From: Bacteroides sp.
GTDB lineage: Bacteria > Bacteroidota > Bacteroidia > Bacteroidales > SM23-62
Length of the DNA stretch: 36,743 nucleotides
Direction: 5' to 3'
Assembly (NCBI GenBank): GCA_011053095.1
Contig: DRHS01000068.1
Location: forward strand, 1-36,743
The notes beneath the pieces were generated by a model. It was given only the letters and a program-made list of their open reading frames with translations, made no database searches and had not been told where the DNA came from. This document shows positions 19,436 to 28,285 of the stretch, in pieces (position 1 is the first letter of the stretch; each line of letters starts with the position of its first letter). The position numbers were made by a program, and so were the translations under genes.

Positions 19436-21553
19436 GTGAAGTTCTTAAAATCTCATAATAGACCAGTATCATTAACAAACCTTCAGGGATTTAGTATAAT
19501 ATTTGTCGCAATCCTTCTAGTACTTTCCGTTTATTACCAATACCATAAAACAATATTTTATCCTCCTCAATCTATTCATGCATGGAGGCAGGCTGATTGT
19601 GCATCATTATCACTTAATTATTATAAGCATGGAATGAGGTTTTTTCATCCTCAGATCCATCTACTTATCTCTGACGATGGGACCAGCGGATATTGTGCCA
19701 CCAGTGAGATTCCTTTGTTCTATTATACAGTAGCACTATTATATAAATTTTTCGGGGCCCATGAGTTCCTGATAAGACTGATTAATACCTTAATATTTCT
19801 ATCCGGATTATTGTACTTGTTCCGGCTGTTGTATAGACTACTAAAGGATTCCTTCTGGGCCTCCAGTCTTGCAATTCTTCTATTCACATCTCCTTTGCTG
19901 GTCTATTATGCCAGTAATTATCTGACTAATGCCTCTGCACTTGCACTTGGGATCATTGGGTTTTATCATTTCTATTCTTATTGTGAGAATAAAAGAGTTT
20001 CCTACCTCTACTATTCTGCATTGTTTTATCTGCTTGCCGGAAGTTTTAAGATCACAGGATTGTTTATGGTTTTTCCCATTCTGGGATATTTAATATTGAA
20101 ATGGATGGGGTGGACTCAGGGTAAACAAAACTCCGAGAATGCTTTAAAGGTGGGAATAGCTCAGATACTTCCATTCATCGTACTATTAATCATTGTATCG
20201 GGTTGGGTCATTTATGCCAGGTTCTATAACAACTTGCATAATACAACACATTTTTCGACAACCATTTTTCCTATATGGAATTACGATCTTGAAGGGATCC
20301 GGGGTATTGTAGAAGGGATAAGGAAGCTTTGGTTACCTTCCTACTTTAACAAGTTTACAATCCTGATTATCATTCTGCTTGGATTATCCATCCCATTCAA
20401 CATGAGGTATATCAATCCTCTATTATCTGCACTTACGATCCTACTACTTCCTCTGCTAATCATTTATATTCTTCTGCAATTCTGGACATTCCGGGATCAT
20501 GATTATTACGTTATTAATATGTATATCCTCATTGTGATGATCATTGCAGCTTCAATCAGTGGCCTTCTGAACAGGTTCCCTCAAATATTCAAGAGCTATT
20601 TATTAAAAGGTCTTTTTGCCGGCTTTCTCTTATTAAACATCGTCTATGCAAGGCAGGAATATGATAAGCGGCATACCGGCTGGATGAATGAGAATTCCGA
20701 ATATCTGGCTTTCCGTGAGATGAAAGAGAAACTGTTTGAGTTTGGCATACATCCGGATGATACGGTAATTTGTCTTCCCGGAACCAGCCAACAGTCCCTT
20801 TACCTGATCGATATGGATGGGTGGACTGCATATGTTGATGCCAGATTTGGACGAGATAAACCTATTTTTTACAACCATGATAGCATCGGGATCCGGAAAT
20901 CCATCGATAATGGAGCACGGTATCTTTTTGTTCTGGGAATCGAAGAAATCTATCAGAAACCATTTCTTATGGATTTTACTAAAGCCTTGGTCGGTCACCA
21001 TGAAAATATTCTTGTATTTGACTTGCTTTTTAAAAATATGAATATTGATATCAATGCACGCCGGCTAAAACTGGAACTGTCAAGTGATATGGAAAACCTG
21101 TCTGCGGATAATAAATTTTTTATTACATCTGAAGATTCTGTATTTCTGGACTTCGGCAGGTCTCAAAGTACCGAAATTTCATTCGGTGGAAAGTATTCCT
21201 CAAAACTTTCAGATAGACAGGCCTTCTCACTTACCTCTGTATTTGATAAAGTTGCTACCGGGGAAAGTTTCCGTATCAGTGCATGGGTGTACGATCCGGG
21301 AGACCAATGCAGAATAATAGCTTCTGCCGATGATCCAAACTTGTTTTATTATAGTAAAAGGACTATAGAAACTGAAGACTCGCTTGGTTGGAGGAACATA
21401 CAAATTGATTTCTTTGTACCAGAAAAGATTCATGATTTACCCCTAAAGGTATACTTGCATTATTCGGGCACTGATTCTGCATATGTAGATGATTTTGTTA
21501 TTCAGTATTTTGAAAAGAATGAGATTGAATGGTTGCTAAGATCAGTATCCTAA
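19436..21553 (+). CDS. GT39/ArnT-like membrane glycosyltransferase with C-terminal sugar-binding-like domain
   Basis: 705 residues. After one helix (about 18-38) the first loop carries SIHAWRQADCASLSLNYYKH and the acidic motif YCATSEIPLFYYTVALLYKF, as in GT39/PMT-type enzymes that use polyprenyl-phosphate sugars. About ten to twelve membrane helices reach to residue 405. A soluble region (410-540) follows. The last 160 residues look like a beta-sandwich, ending LPLKVYLHYSGTDSAYVDDF, a pattern common at the end of CBM4/9-like carbohydrate-binding folds; this assignment is by eye. The start is a GTG. Base composition is visibly more AT-rich than the housekeeping genes around it. Probable periplasmic glycosyltransferase of a surface glycan. 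Confidence 0.75.
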   Translation: MKFLKSHNRPVSLTNLQGFSIIFVAILLVLSVYYQYHKTIFYPPQSIHAWRQADCASLSLNYYKHGMRFFHPQIHLLISDDGTSGYCATSEIPLFYYTVALLYKFFGAHEFLIRLINTLIFLSGLLYLFRLLYRLLKDSFWASSLAILLFTSPLLVYYASNYLTNASALALGIIGFYHFYSYCENKRVSYLYYSALFYLLAGSFKITGLFMVFPILGYLILKWMGWTQGKQNSENALKVGIAQILPFIVLLIIVSGWVIYARFYNNLHNTTHFSTTIFPIWNYDLEGIRGIVEGIRKLWLPSYFNKFTILIIILLGLSIPFNMRYINPLLSALTILLLPLLIIYILLQFWTFRDHDYYVINMYILIVMIIAASISGLLNRFPQIFKSYLLKGLFAGFLLLNIVYARQEYDKRHTGWMNENSEYLAFREMKEKLFEFGIHPDDTVICLPGTSQQSLYLIDMDGWTAYVDARFGRDKPIFYNHDSIGIRKSIDNGARYLFVLGIEEIYQKPFLMDFTKALVGHHENILVFDLLFKNMNIDINARRLKLELSSDMENLSADNKFFITSEDSVFLDFGRSQSTEISFGGKYSSKLSDRQAFSLTSVFDKVATGESFRISAWVYDPGDQCRIIASADDPNLFYYSKRTIETEDSLGWRNIQIDFFVPEKIHDLPLKVYLHYSGTDSAYVDDFVIQYFEKNEIEWLLRSVS

Positions 21554-21600
21554 ACCTGACGGGTCTGCTCAAGTCTGTTACTACATGTTTAACCTTGACA

Positions 21601-21898
21601 TCAAAGACTCATTATCCCCGAAAAGAAGGATATAATTACCACGGTTGAAGTTCACCCCGGAATATATTTACCCTAGAATTCCCAGTTTCCAAAAAGGGTA
21701 ATACAGGAATAGAACAGGATCATAAGAAAGGCAATGAAGGAGAAGAAAAACCCCATCCTTGTTATCACCTTAACCGGCCATGTTGAGCTTGAATAAAAGG
21801 TGTCTTTGAAAAACCTTACCTTCTTTATAAATGTCCACCTGATTTGTGGTTGGTTCCTTTCACCCGCTGTAGTACGATAAGAATATAATGCTAAGCAT
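21601..21898 (-). pseudogene. Collapsed GT2 (polyprenyl-phosphate type) glycosyltransferase
   Basis: An ATG at 21898 overlaps the aminotransferase stop (ATGCTTAG) and encodes [12 protein letters not shown] then a stop, which looks like a GT2 N-terminus. A one-base-shifted frame then reads GERNQPQIRWTFIKKVRFF, KDTFYSSSTWPVKVITRMGF and FFSFIAFLMILFYSCITLFG, which resembles the C-terminal amphipathic and membrane region of DPM-like GT2 enzymes. The same frame continues through TAG (21675-21673) to GKYIPG, then TGA (21654-21652) where the family has Trp, then TSTVVIISFFSGIMSL and TGA. The whole catalytic middle, roughly 200 residues, is missing. This 337-bp stretch has no intact gene; the remaining 47 bp at 21554-21600 show nothing recognisable. 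Confidence 0.75.
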
Positions 21899-23015
21899 GC
21901 CTGAATTTGTTTAGTTGGTCAATTACATATTCAACATCACTTATATTCATTACCTGGCTAATTGGCAAACTAAGGACTTCGGAATGAATACGTTCAGATA
22001 CTGGAAATGACAAATGATTCCAGGCCTTATATGCGTTTTGTTTATGAGCTGGAATGGGATAGTGTATCACTGTCTGAACATCTTTATCTGCCAGATATTT
22101 CTGCAGTTCATCCCTGATTTTCGTACGGATTATAAAAAGGTGCCAGACATGAGAAGGATTTTCTGAGTAAAGGTCATCGGCAGGAATTGCAGGAAGGACA
22201 ATTTCGCTATTTGTAATACGATCAAGGTATAAAACTGCAATTTCTTTGCGGAGTTGATTGTCTGCATCAAGTTTTTGCAGCTTGAGGCGGAGGACAGCTG
22301 CCTGTATCTCGTCAAGCCTGGAATTTAATCCCTGGTAGTCATTCGTGTATTTTTCTGATGAACCGTAATTTGCAAGGGCCCTGATAACTGAGGCGATATT
22401 ATCATCATTTGTGGTTACAGCACCGGCATCACCCAGAGCTCCAAGGTTTTTGCCAGGGTAGAAACTGTGGCCTGCGACATCTCCGAGGGACCCGGTACGC
22501 TTATCTCCATAATAGCATCCCTGAGCCTGTGCATTGTCTTCGATAAGTTTCAGGTTGTATTCGTCGGCAAGTCTGCGGATCTCAGGTTGCATGGCGTTCT
22601 GCCCGTAAAGGTGGACAATCATAATTCCTTTTGTCCGCGATGTAATCTTTTCCTCAATTCTGTCCGGGTCAATATTACAGGTATCGATATCAGGTTCAAC
22701 AAGAACCGGAACAAGCCGGTTGTCTGATACAGCAAGTATGGAGGCAATATAGGTGTTCGAAGGCAGAATAATTTCATCGCCTTCCTGCATTATTCCCAGT
22801 TCAATATATGCTCTCAGGATCAGACGCAATGCATCCAGACCATTTGCCACCCCAATACAATGCTCTGTTCCAATATATTGTCCGTATTCCTGCTCAAAAC
22901 CTTTTAATTCATTTCCAAAAAGATACCAGCCGGAATCCAGTACCCGCTGAATCGCCTGGCTAAGTCCAGGTTCACATGCATCGTTTATTTTCTTTAAATC
23001 AAGGAATTTAATCAC
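21891..23015 (-). CDS. DegT/DnrJ/EryC1/StrS-family sugar aminotransferase (FdtB/QdtB-like)
   Basis: 374 residues, full length. Typical blocks are [11 protein letters not shown] at the start, [61 protein letters not shown] and [20 protein letters not shown], where Lys189 should bind PLP. The enzyme puts an amino group on a keto-deoxy sugar nucleotide. Its neighbour's FdtA-like N-terminus points to a 3-amino-3,6-dideoxyhexose (Fuc3N/Qui3N). It starts with GTG at 23015, overlapping the preceding stop (GTGATTAA); an upstream in-frame TAA rules out an earlier start. It is the only apparently intact gene left in its operon. No defect seen. Confidence 0.88.
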   Translation of the reverse strand: MIKFLDLKKINDACEPGLSQAIQRVLDSGWYLFGNELKGFEQEYGQYIGTEHCIGVANGLDALRLILRAYIELGIMQEGDEIILPSNTYIASILAVSDNRLVPVLVEPDIDTCNIDPDRIEEKITSRTKGIMIVHLYGQNAMQPEIRRLADEYNLKLIEDNAQAQGCYYGDKRTGSLGDVAGHSFYPGKNLGALGDAGAVTTNDDNIASVIRALANYGSSEKYTNDYQGLNSRLDEIQAAVLRLKLQKLDADNQLRKEIAVLYLDRITNSEIVLPAIPADDLYSENPSHVWHLFIIRTKIRDELQKYLADKDVQTVIHYPIPAHKQNAYKAWNHLSFPVSERIHSEVLSLPISQVMNISDVEYVIDQLNKFRHA

Positions 23016-23238
23016 TTCTTACCATGGTATTATGTTCCATTTGATACTTGCTTTGACATTCCCCGCATTTTAGGGCATCATCAAGATTATGGCCGCAATC
23101 GCAAACATAACCCATCTGGAGTGAAGAGTTACCATACCACAGTGTATTATTCGGGATGTTTGTTTCCTCCTCAATGACTGAAAGATTCCCTCGGGGGTCC
23201 TCGTACTTGGGGAGATTAAGAATTTTTATTTCGCTCAT
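23008..23238 (-). CDS. FdtA::acyltransferase deletion fusion (76 residues), probably non-functional
   Basis: Residues 1-28 ([20 protein letters not shown] then TNIP) match the N-terminus of FdtA/QdtA-type dTDP-4-oxo-6-deoxyglucose 3,4-ketoisomerases, proteins of about 135 residues. From about residue 27 the sequence instead reads [20 protein letters not shown] and [12 protein letters not shown]. This looks like the C-terminal tail of a left-handed beta-helix acyltransferase (the PxNTLWYGNPA turn) with a four-Cys zinc-ribbon-like end. The frame is open across the junction. The isomerase cupin core and the whole hexapeptide helix are absent, so neither activity is expected. The open frame, start codon and promoter are intact, so a small protein could still be made. 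May be annotated elsewhere as a hypothetical protein. Confidence 0.65.
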   Translation of the reverse strand: MSEIKILNLPKYEDPRGNLSVIEEETNIPNNTLWYGNSSLQMGYVCDCGHNLDDALKCGECQSKYQMEHNTMVRSD

Positions 23239-23255
23239 AATAATCCTGGATCAAC

Positions 23256-23263
23256 CAAAAATA
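23256..23263 (-). promoter_or_regulatory. Bacteroidota -7 promoter box of the decayed aminosugar operon
   Basis: The minus strand reads TATTTTTG, a full TAnnTTTG match, 17 bp before the ATG of the fusion ORF. A TTTA lies 19 bp further upstream, near the expected -33 position. The promoter seems to have survived the deletions downstream. Confidence 0.45.
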
Positions 23264-23352
23264 GAACTATCCTTAGGATTATTAAAGTGATTTCTCCGAA
23301 TTTTTTCAATCAGGATGGTTATTCTCTGTATAATCGAATGCAATTACCTGGT

Positions 23353-24348
23353 TTAGAATTCAGGACAGGGAACCATTTTATGGCTTCTTCTTCTGGTGCT
23401 TCCTTCATTCGAGATCAGATAGGTGAGTGAAATTTCATGTGCTCCACCTGTTTTGGTAATTAACCGTGAAGTTGTAAAGTCATAGCTGTACTGAAGAGAC
23501 AGATTTTCGAACCTGTATCCAGCATGGATGGAAACTGCGCCAGCATTAGGATTTTTCCTGAATACCGGTAATCCCCTGTACCACAACCCTATCATCAACG
23601 GAGAATTAATGTAGTACGCCCCTATATCCAGGTAATTGTATTGGTCCTGATGCAAGTAATGGAAAGCTCCACTAAAGCTTTCTTCCTTATTTAATATGGT
23701 CCTTTGATTAATCATATATTTACTTCCTCCGTATACAGAATAGCGAAGAGGAAGATAGCCAATTTCATTCACAAGAGTCTGGCTCATTGACATCAAATGG
23801 TCAATGGTTGTTCCGATCCAGATATTATCCGAGTATACTAAGACAGATGAGCTTGCATCAAAAGAACCCACACTTTCCATTGGAGAATTTTCAATGGAGG
23901 AGGGTGCAATGTAGTCGAATCCGATTTGATCGCTGAATTGCAATTTATTAAAATCAATGTTTCGGTACCTGTAATAGAAATGAAGCCCCGGCCGCACACG
24001 CCATTGCCGGTTTATATCGAAATTATAAGAATACTGTAATCCAAGAGTCGTAGTACTAATTAATCCATGACCAGCATCGTCTTTCATCACCAGAACTCCG
24101 ACACCACTCCGGTATTTTTCAATATAGTGGTCATAGGATGCGGAATAAGTAAGGAAGGTGCCGGGGAGTTTCGACCACTGGTCACGGACGTTCATAATCA
24201 GCCTGCCTCCTCCGGATGATCCTGCGAAAGAGGGACTCAAATAGAGTTTTGCCGCAGAAAACTGGGAGAACTGTGGGTCCACCGCAAGGCAATTCGCAAC
24301 CAGTGTTGTGGCCAGGATAATTGCTGAGATATAATGTTTCATTTTCAT
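23353..24348 (-). CDS. PorP/SprF-family type IX secretion-associated outer-membrane protein
   Basis: 331 residues. A signal peptide (about 1-22, hydrophobic YISAIILATTLVANCLA) is followed by DPQFSQFSAAKLYLSPSFAG, the PorP/SprF family signature, then RDQWSKLPGTFLTYSASYDH and GVGVLVMKDDAGHGLISTT. The alternating strands suit an outer-membrane beta-barrel. In Flavobacterium johnsoniae SprF is needed to export the adhesin SprB, and type B C-terminal domains generally go with an SprF-like partner. Here the gene follows the adhesin's CHU_C-type terminus with 15 bp between, the expected pairing. Start ATG AAA ATG AAA; the second ATG is also possible. Confidence 0.9.
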   Translation of the reverse strand: MKMKHYISAIILATTLVANCLAVDPQFSQFSAAKLYLSPSFAGSSGGGRLIMNVRDQWSKLPGTFLTYSASYDHYIEKYRSGVGVLVMKDDAGHGLISTTTLGLQYSYNFDINRQWRVRPGLHFYYRYRNIDFNKLQFSDQIGFDYIAPSSIENSPMESVGSFDASSSVLVYSDNIWIGTTIDHLMSMSQTLVNEIGYLPLRYSVYGGSKYMINQRTILNKEESFSGAFHYLHQDQYNYLDIGAYYINSPLMIGLWYRGLPVFRKNPNAGAVSIHAGYRFENLSLQYSYDFTTSRLITKTGGAHEISLTYLISNEGSTRRRSHKMVPCPEF

Positions 24349-24363
24349 ATAGCCTTACAGGTT

Positions 24364-27300
24364 TTAATTGCGGATCAATACAATATTTCCAAATTCTTCA
24401 AACTTCTTTCCGTTATTATACCTGCCTGAAACCCTCCATACATACACTCCTTCTTCAACCATCACCCCATTGAAATATCCATCCCATCCGACATTGATGT
24501 CTCTGCTCTCGAATAGTAATATTCCAAGCCGGTTATAAACCTCCAGGCGGTATTCTGTTACTCCTTTAACATGCGGGTGGAATATATCGTTGCTGTAATC
24601 ATTTTCCGAGTAAAATCCGCTGGAAGGACCATTTGGATTAGGAGTAAATCCGGTAGGTACTATAATATCACCGCTTTTAATAACATTTACGGCATCTGTG
24701 ATAACAAGTGAATCGAAGCACTGATGCTCTGACCATACATCAAGTGATACTGTAAATTCTCCTGCTTCGGTATATGTATGGGAAGGATTCTTCTCCCTTG
24801 AGGTAGTACCGTTTCCAAAATCCCAAAAATAGGTTTCGGCATTAAATGATTGGTTGAAACAATGCAGTACCTGCTCAGGAATATATATTTCGTATGGAGT
24901 CAATGTGAAATCTGCCATAGGTAAATCGTGGATAACTATGACTGTATCCCTGGATACTGTTCTTCCCTGTGGACCTGTGGCAGTTAATCTTACGGTATAT
25001 TCACCCGGAGTATCGAAGGTATGGATAACATTCGGCTGATCAGATGTATATCCGTTCCCGAAATCCCATGAATATGGAAAACCTCCGATTGAATTATTAA
25101 TAAAAGATACAGTTAAAGGTGGACAGCCATCATATGAATCCGCATTAAAACTTGTCAGGGGCATGACGTAATGTGTAAGCACTGCATCATCTGAAGCAAT
25201 ACAGCCATTGTTATTAATGGACCAGATAAAAGTATTGGCTCCTGGTCCCAGGATGGAGACTGTGGTTTCAAAACTGGCCGGGTTTGTAATGGTTCCCTTA
25301 CCGGCAAGCAGGTTCCATGTGCCAGTTCCGGTTGCAGGTTTATTACCGACAAGAGTATGACCTGGTGAATAAATATCTTCATCCGGACCTGCATATACAT
25401 ATGCCAGGTTGTTTGTGAGGATTATTTCATCATAACTTCGGCATCTTCCATTCTCAGTGATCCATCTTACAGTATTATCCCCGAAGCCAAGATTCTGTAT
25501 CCTGGTATCAAATCTTGAAGAATCATTCAGAGTGCCGGCACCGGAGACAACAATCCAGTATCCCGTCCCGGTTGAAGGTGGAGTGGCCAGAAGGTTGGCA
25601 GTCGAAGCACAGATGGTTCGATTTTCACCAGCATATGCGGAAGTCGGAGAGCTATTCGTAATAATTACATCATCAGACAGATGGCAGTCACCGTTAGCAA
25701 TAGTCCAGCGTAATATATTCTCACCATGACTAAGCTTGCGTGCCATTGCATCTGGTTTGTTGACATCATCAAATTTTGCAGAACCACTTATGATATTCCA
25801 TTCACCAGTTCCAATAAATGGCATATTTGCTGCCATCATCAAGCTATCTGCACAGACATCCTGGTCGGGACCTGCAGTGGGTTCAGAAGGCAGGTTGTTC
25901 CGGATCACCACCTCATCATAATAACTACATCCTTTACTGGTAACATTCCAGCGTAAAATATTATCACCCTGTGAGAGATTGTGCACCCCGGTATTGTTAC
26001 TTGCATTATCCATAAAAATTGCTGATCCGGATACTACAGTCCACCTTCCATCACCAGAGATTGGATCTGAGGCAAAAAGGATAGCTGAGTCAACGCAGAC
26101 CACCTGGTCCTCTCCGGCATCAATATTTGTTGGCTGATCATTGGTGATTACAACTTCATCTGTTGAGTAACAGTTTTCGTGAGTGATTGTCCATCGAAGG
26201 GTATTCCGACCCAGGCTTAATCCGGTGGCTGGTGTGGTATTCAGAGTTGGATCGACAATGGATGCTGAGCCACCCATCACAGACCAATTTCCGGTACCTA
26301 TAACAGGACTATTGGCATTCAGTGTCAGATCCGGCCCGCAAATGAAACGGTCGGGGCCTGCATAGGCATCAGTTGGACTGTTATTTACGACCTTGATATC
26401 AGAATAGGAGATACAACCTTTATTGGTTATTGTCCAGCGAAGCAGGTTGTCTCCCCTGTCAAGCCCGGTAACCTCAGTATTTGCTTGATCAGGATTTATA
26501 AAATTTGCAGATCCTGAACCTCCAACCACACTCCACTGACCGTTACCAGGAGCTGCATTGAATGCCTCCAGGGTCGTTGCATCATTACAAATTACCTGGT
26601 CGCTGCCTGCACTGGCTATGATCCTGTCAAAGTTCACATCTATATCCGACGAGGATTTACAGTTGTTGTATGTTATGGTCCATCTGAACTTGTTTAATCC
26701 CAGGGCAAGGTTACTGGCAACGGCATTGGGATCATTCTGATCTGTGAATACCGCAGATCCTGTGAGGACTGACCAACTGCCGGTTCCATAATATGGCTGG
26801 TTTCCCGGAAGTAGAATAGTATCTTCACAAACTGACTTGTCGAGACCTGTTATCGCTGTCGTGGGCTTATTAGAGATAATGATTACAGTATCCGCATCCC
26901 AGCAGCCCTGATAGGAAATCGACCACTGGAAAATATTTGTATCAATTGCCAGGTTTGTTACTCTGTTACTGGTGAAGGACCCGGAGCCCTTTATAACACT
27001 CCACTCACCGGTACCGATTGAAGGAGTATTTGAATTCAATGTCACAGAATCTTCGCATATGACCCTGTCCAAACCGGCATAGGCTCCTGATGGAGTATTA
27101 TTGTTGATGATGACTTCGTCAGATGAGATACATGTACCGTTGGAGATAGTCCAGCGAAACGAATTTGGTCCATAATCCAGATTTGTAACTCTGGTATTGT
27201 ATAGAGCATCATTTTCAATCACAGCCGATCCACCAACTACTTCCCATTTTCCGGTTCCCACAATGGGCTCACTGCCGGCAAGTGTAGTATTGTCAATACA

Positions 27301-28071
27301 AAGATTCTGGTCAACCCCTGCATTGGCCTCAGTGGGTGAGAAATTAAATATGCTTACATCATCGGAAGAAACCTCGTATTCATATATCGTCCACCGGAAA
27401 ATATTTTCACCTTTTGCGAGATTGATTACCTCGGTTTCATAGCTGTATGCATCCTGAAAATTTCCGGAACCTACTACTACTGTCCATAGGCCGTTGCCAT
27501 ATGCAGGCTTTGATCCTGATAATTCAGCCATATCGAGACATAAGTACTGGTTATAACCAGCATATGTTATTGTCGGTGTATAATTAATTACACTCACTTC
27601 ATCCTGGTCAGTACACTGAAGATTGGTAACTGTCCATCTGAAAATATTTTCTCCAATTCCAAGTCCGGTTAGCTGGGAATTTATATCAAATCGGTCCACT
27701 ATGGTACCTGAACCACTGACAAGACTCCATTCACCTGTACCGATAACCGGAACGCTGGCATCAAGTTCATACATATCTGTCAGGATAATCGAATCCAATC
27801 CGGCATCAGCCGCACTCGGGGTATTATTCTGCAGTGTTACCTCGTCATAGTTGAGACAGCCCTCATTATTCACCAGCCATTTAAGGACAGTTGTGCCCTT
27901 GCTAAGGTTGAAAACATCCGTATCTGGCTGATTGGGATTCTTAAAATTACCTCCGCCTGACGTAATCAGCCATTCACCTGTTCCGGCCGGAGGATCTAAT
28001 GCATTTAGCGTAGCTGCATTTTCACATACTGTCTGATCGGAACCGGCATAGACTGTTAATTGCTTATTCAT
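24364..28071 (-). CDS. C-terminal half of the giant SprB-like adhesin (T9SS type B sorting domain)
   Basis: The longest ORF here has 1235 residues from an ATG at 28071, but the frame is open further upstream to the TAG at 28140-28138. There is no signal peptide and no clear ribosome binding site, so it is best read as the end of the same gene as 28138-36504. Twelve repeats of about 80 residues fill residues 1-968; the consensus features are AGxDQxxC, GTGxWxVxxGS, FRWTI and DEVxIxNNxP. Two PKD domains follow (YSWDFGNGYTSDQPNVIHTF and YFWDFGNGTTSREKNPSHTY). The last 100 residues (VPTGFTPNPNGPSSGFYSEN, then RLEVYNRLGILLFES, WDGYFNGVMVEEGVYVWRVS) are a gliding-motility-associated CHU_C-type domain, which directs T9SS secretion. 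The partner porP/sprF gene follows. Confidence 0.85.
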   Translation of the reverse strand: MNKQLTVYAGSDQTVCENAATLNALDPPAGTGEWLITSGGGNFKNPNQPDTDVFNLSKGTTVLKWLVNNEGCLNYDEVTLQNNTPSAADAGLDSIILTDMYELDASVPVIGTGEWSLVSGSGTIVDRFDINSQLTGLGIGENIFRWTVTNLQCTDQDEVSVINYTPTITYAGYNQYLCLDMAELSGSKPAYGNGLWTVVVGSGNFQDAYSYETEVINLAKGENIFRWTIYEYEVSSDDVSIFNFSPTEANAGVDQNLCIDNTTLAGSEPIVGTGKWEVVGGSAVIENDALYNTRVTNLDYGPNSFRWTISNGTCISSDEVIINNNTPSGAYAGLDRVICEDSVTLNSNTPSIGTGEWSVIKGSGSFTSNRVTNLAIDTNIFQWSISYQGCWDADTVIIISNKPTTAITGLDKSVCEDTILLPGNQPYYGTGSWSVLTGSAVFTDQNDPNAVASNLALGLNKFRWTITYNNCKSSSDIDVNFDRIIASAGSDQVICNDATTLEAFNAAPGNGQWSVVGGSGSANFINPDQANTEVTGLDRGDNLLRWTITNKGCISYSDIKVVNNSPTDAYAGPDRFICGPDLTLNANSPVIGTGNWSVMGGSASIVDPTLNTTPATGLSLGRNTLRWTITHENCYSTDEVVITNDQPTNIDAGEDQVVCVDSAILFASDPISGDGRWTVVSGSAIFMDNASNNTGVHNLSQGDNILRWNVTSKGCSYYDEVVIRNNLPSEPTAGPDQDVCADSLMMAANMPFIGTGEWNIISGSAKFDDVNKPDAMARKLSHGENILRWTIANGDCHLSDDVIITNSSPTSAYAGENRTICASTANLLATPPSTGTGYWIVVSGAGTLNDSSRFDTRIQNLGFGDNTVRWITENGRCRSYDEIILTNNLAYVYAGPDEDIYSPGHTLVGNKPATGTGTWNLLAGKGTITNPASFETTVSILGPGANTFIWSINNNGCIASDDAVLTHYVMPLTSFNADSYDGCPPLTVSFINNSIGGFPYSWDFGNGYTSDQPNVIHTFDTPGEYTVRLTATGPQGRTVSRDTVIVIHDLPMADFTLTPYEIYIPEQVLHCFNQSFNAETYFWDFGNGTTSREKNPSHTYTEAGEFTVSLDVWSEHQCFDSLVITDAVNVIKSGDIIVPTGFTPNPNGPSSGFYSENDYSNDIFHPHVKGVTEYRLEVYNRLGILLFESRDINVGWDGYFNGVMVEEGVYVWRVSGRYNNGKKFEEFGNIVLIRN

Positions 28072-28285
28072 AACAATTACTGTATCGCTTCTTATACAAC
28101 CGTTCTGGTTAATTGTCCATATGAAAATATTATCACCCTACGACAGGTTCTGAACGGGGCTGTCATTCTGGTTTGGATTGCTGATGACAGCCGTTCCGTT
28201 GAATACTGTCCAGGTCCCGAATGCCGAAGGATTGGCTGCAAGTACAGCAGTATCAGCGCAGACTACCTGATCCCAGCCGGCATCG
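25165..28285 (-). repeat. Array of 13 AGxDQ-type ~80-residue repeats
   Basis: Thirteen copies of about 240 bp run on the minus strand, the first spanning the amber codon. Each has an AG-x-D-Q/R-x-x-C start, a GxGxW core and an R/KW-T/N-I/V...GC end. Copies differ by many substitutions. The last one lacks the first Cys (AGPDEDIYSPG). The family is common in proteins with CHU_C-type tails. Confidence 0.85.
28138..28140 (-). other. In-frame amber codon dividing the giant adhesin gene
   Basis: The minus-strand TAG is followed in the same frame by GDNIFIWTINQNGCIRSDTV, which completes the repeat begun before it. A sister repeat reads NLSQGDNILRW at this place, so TAG probably replaces CAG (Gln) by one C-to-T change. 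Distance from 28137 to 28071 is 66 bp plus the start codon, with no frame change. Confidence 0.85.

Noticed and set aside
24364..28071. The 1235-residue ORF as an independent gene starting at ATG 28071
   Set aside because: No signal peptide, no clear ribosome binding site, and the frame upstream of the ATG already encodes the repeat; it is the continuation of the adhesin.
21601..28140. TAG reassigned to an amino acid, which would explain both the adhesin and the GT2 stops
   Set aside because: TAG is the natural end of surE, gldF, the exonuclease, the GT2-like gene and the aminotransferase in this window, so it is an ordinary stop here. The GT2 remnant also has TGA stops and a frameshift.
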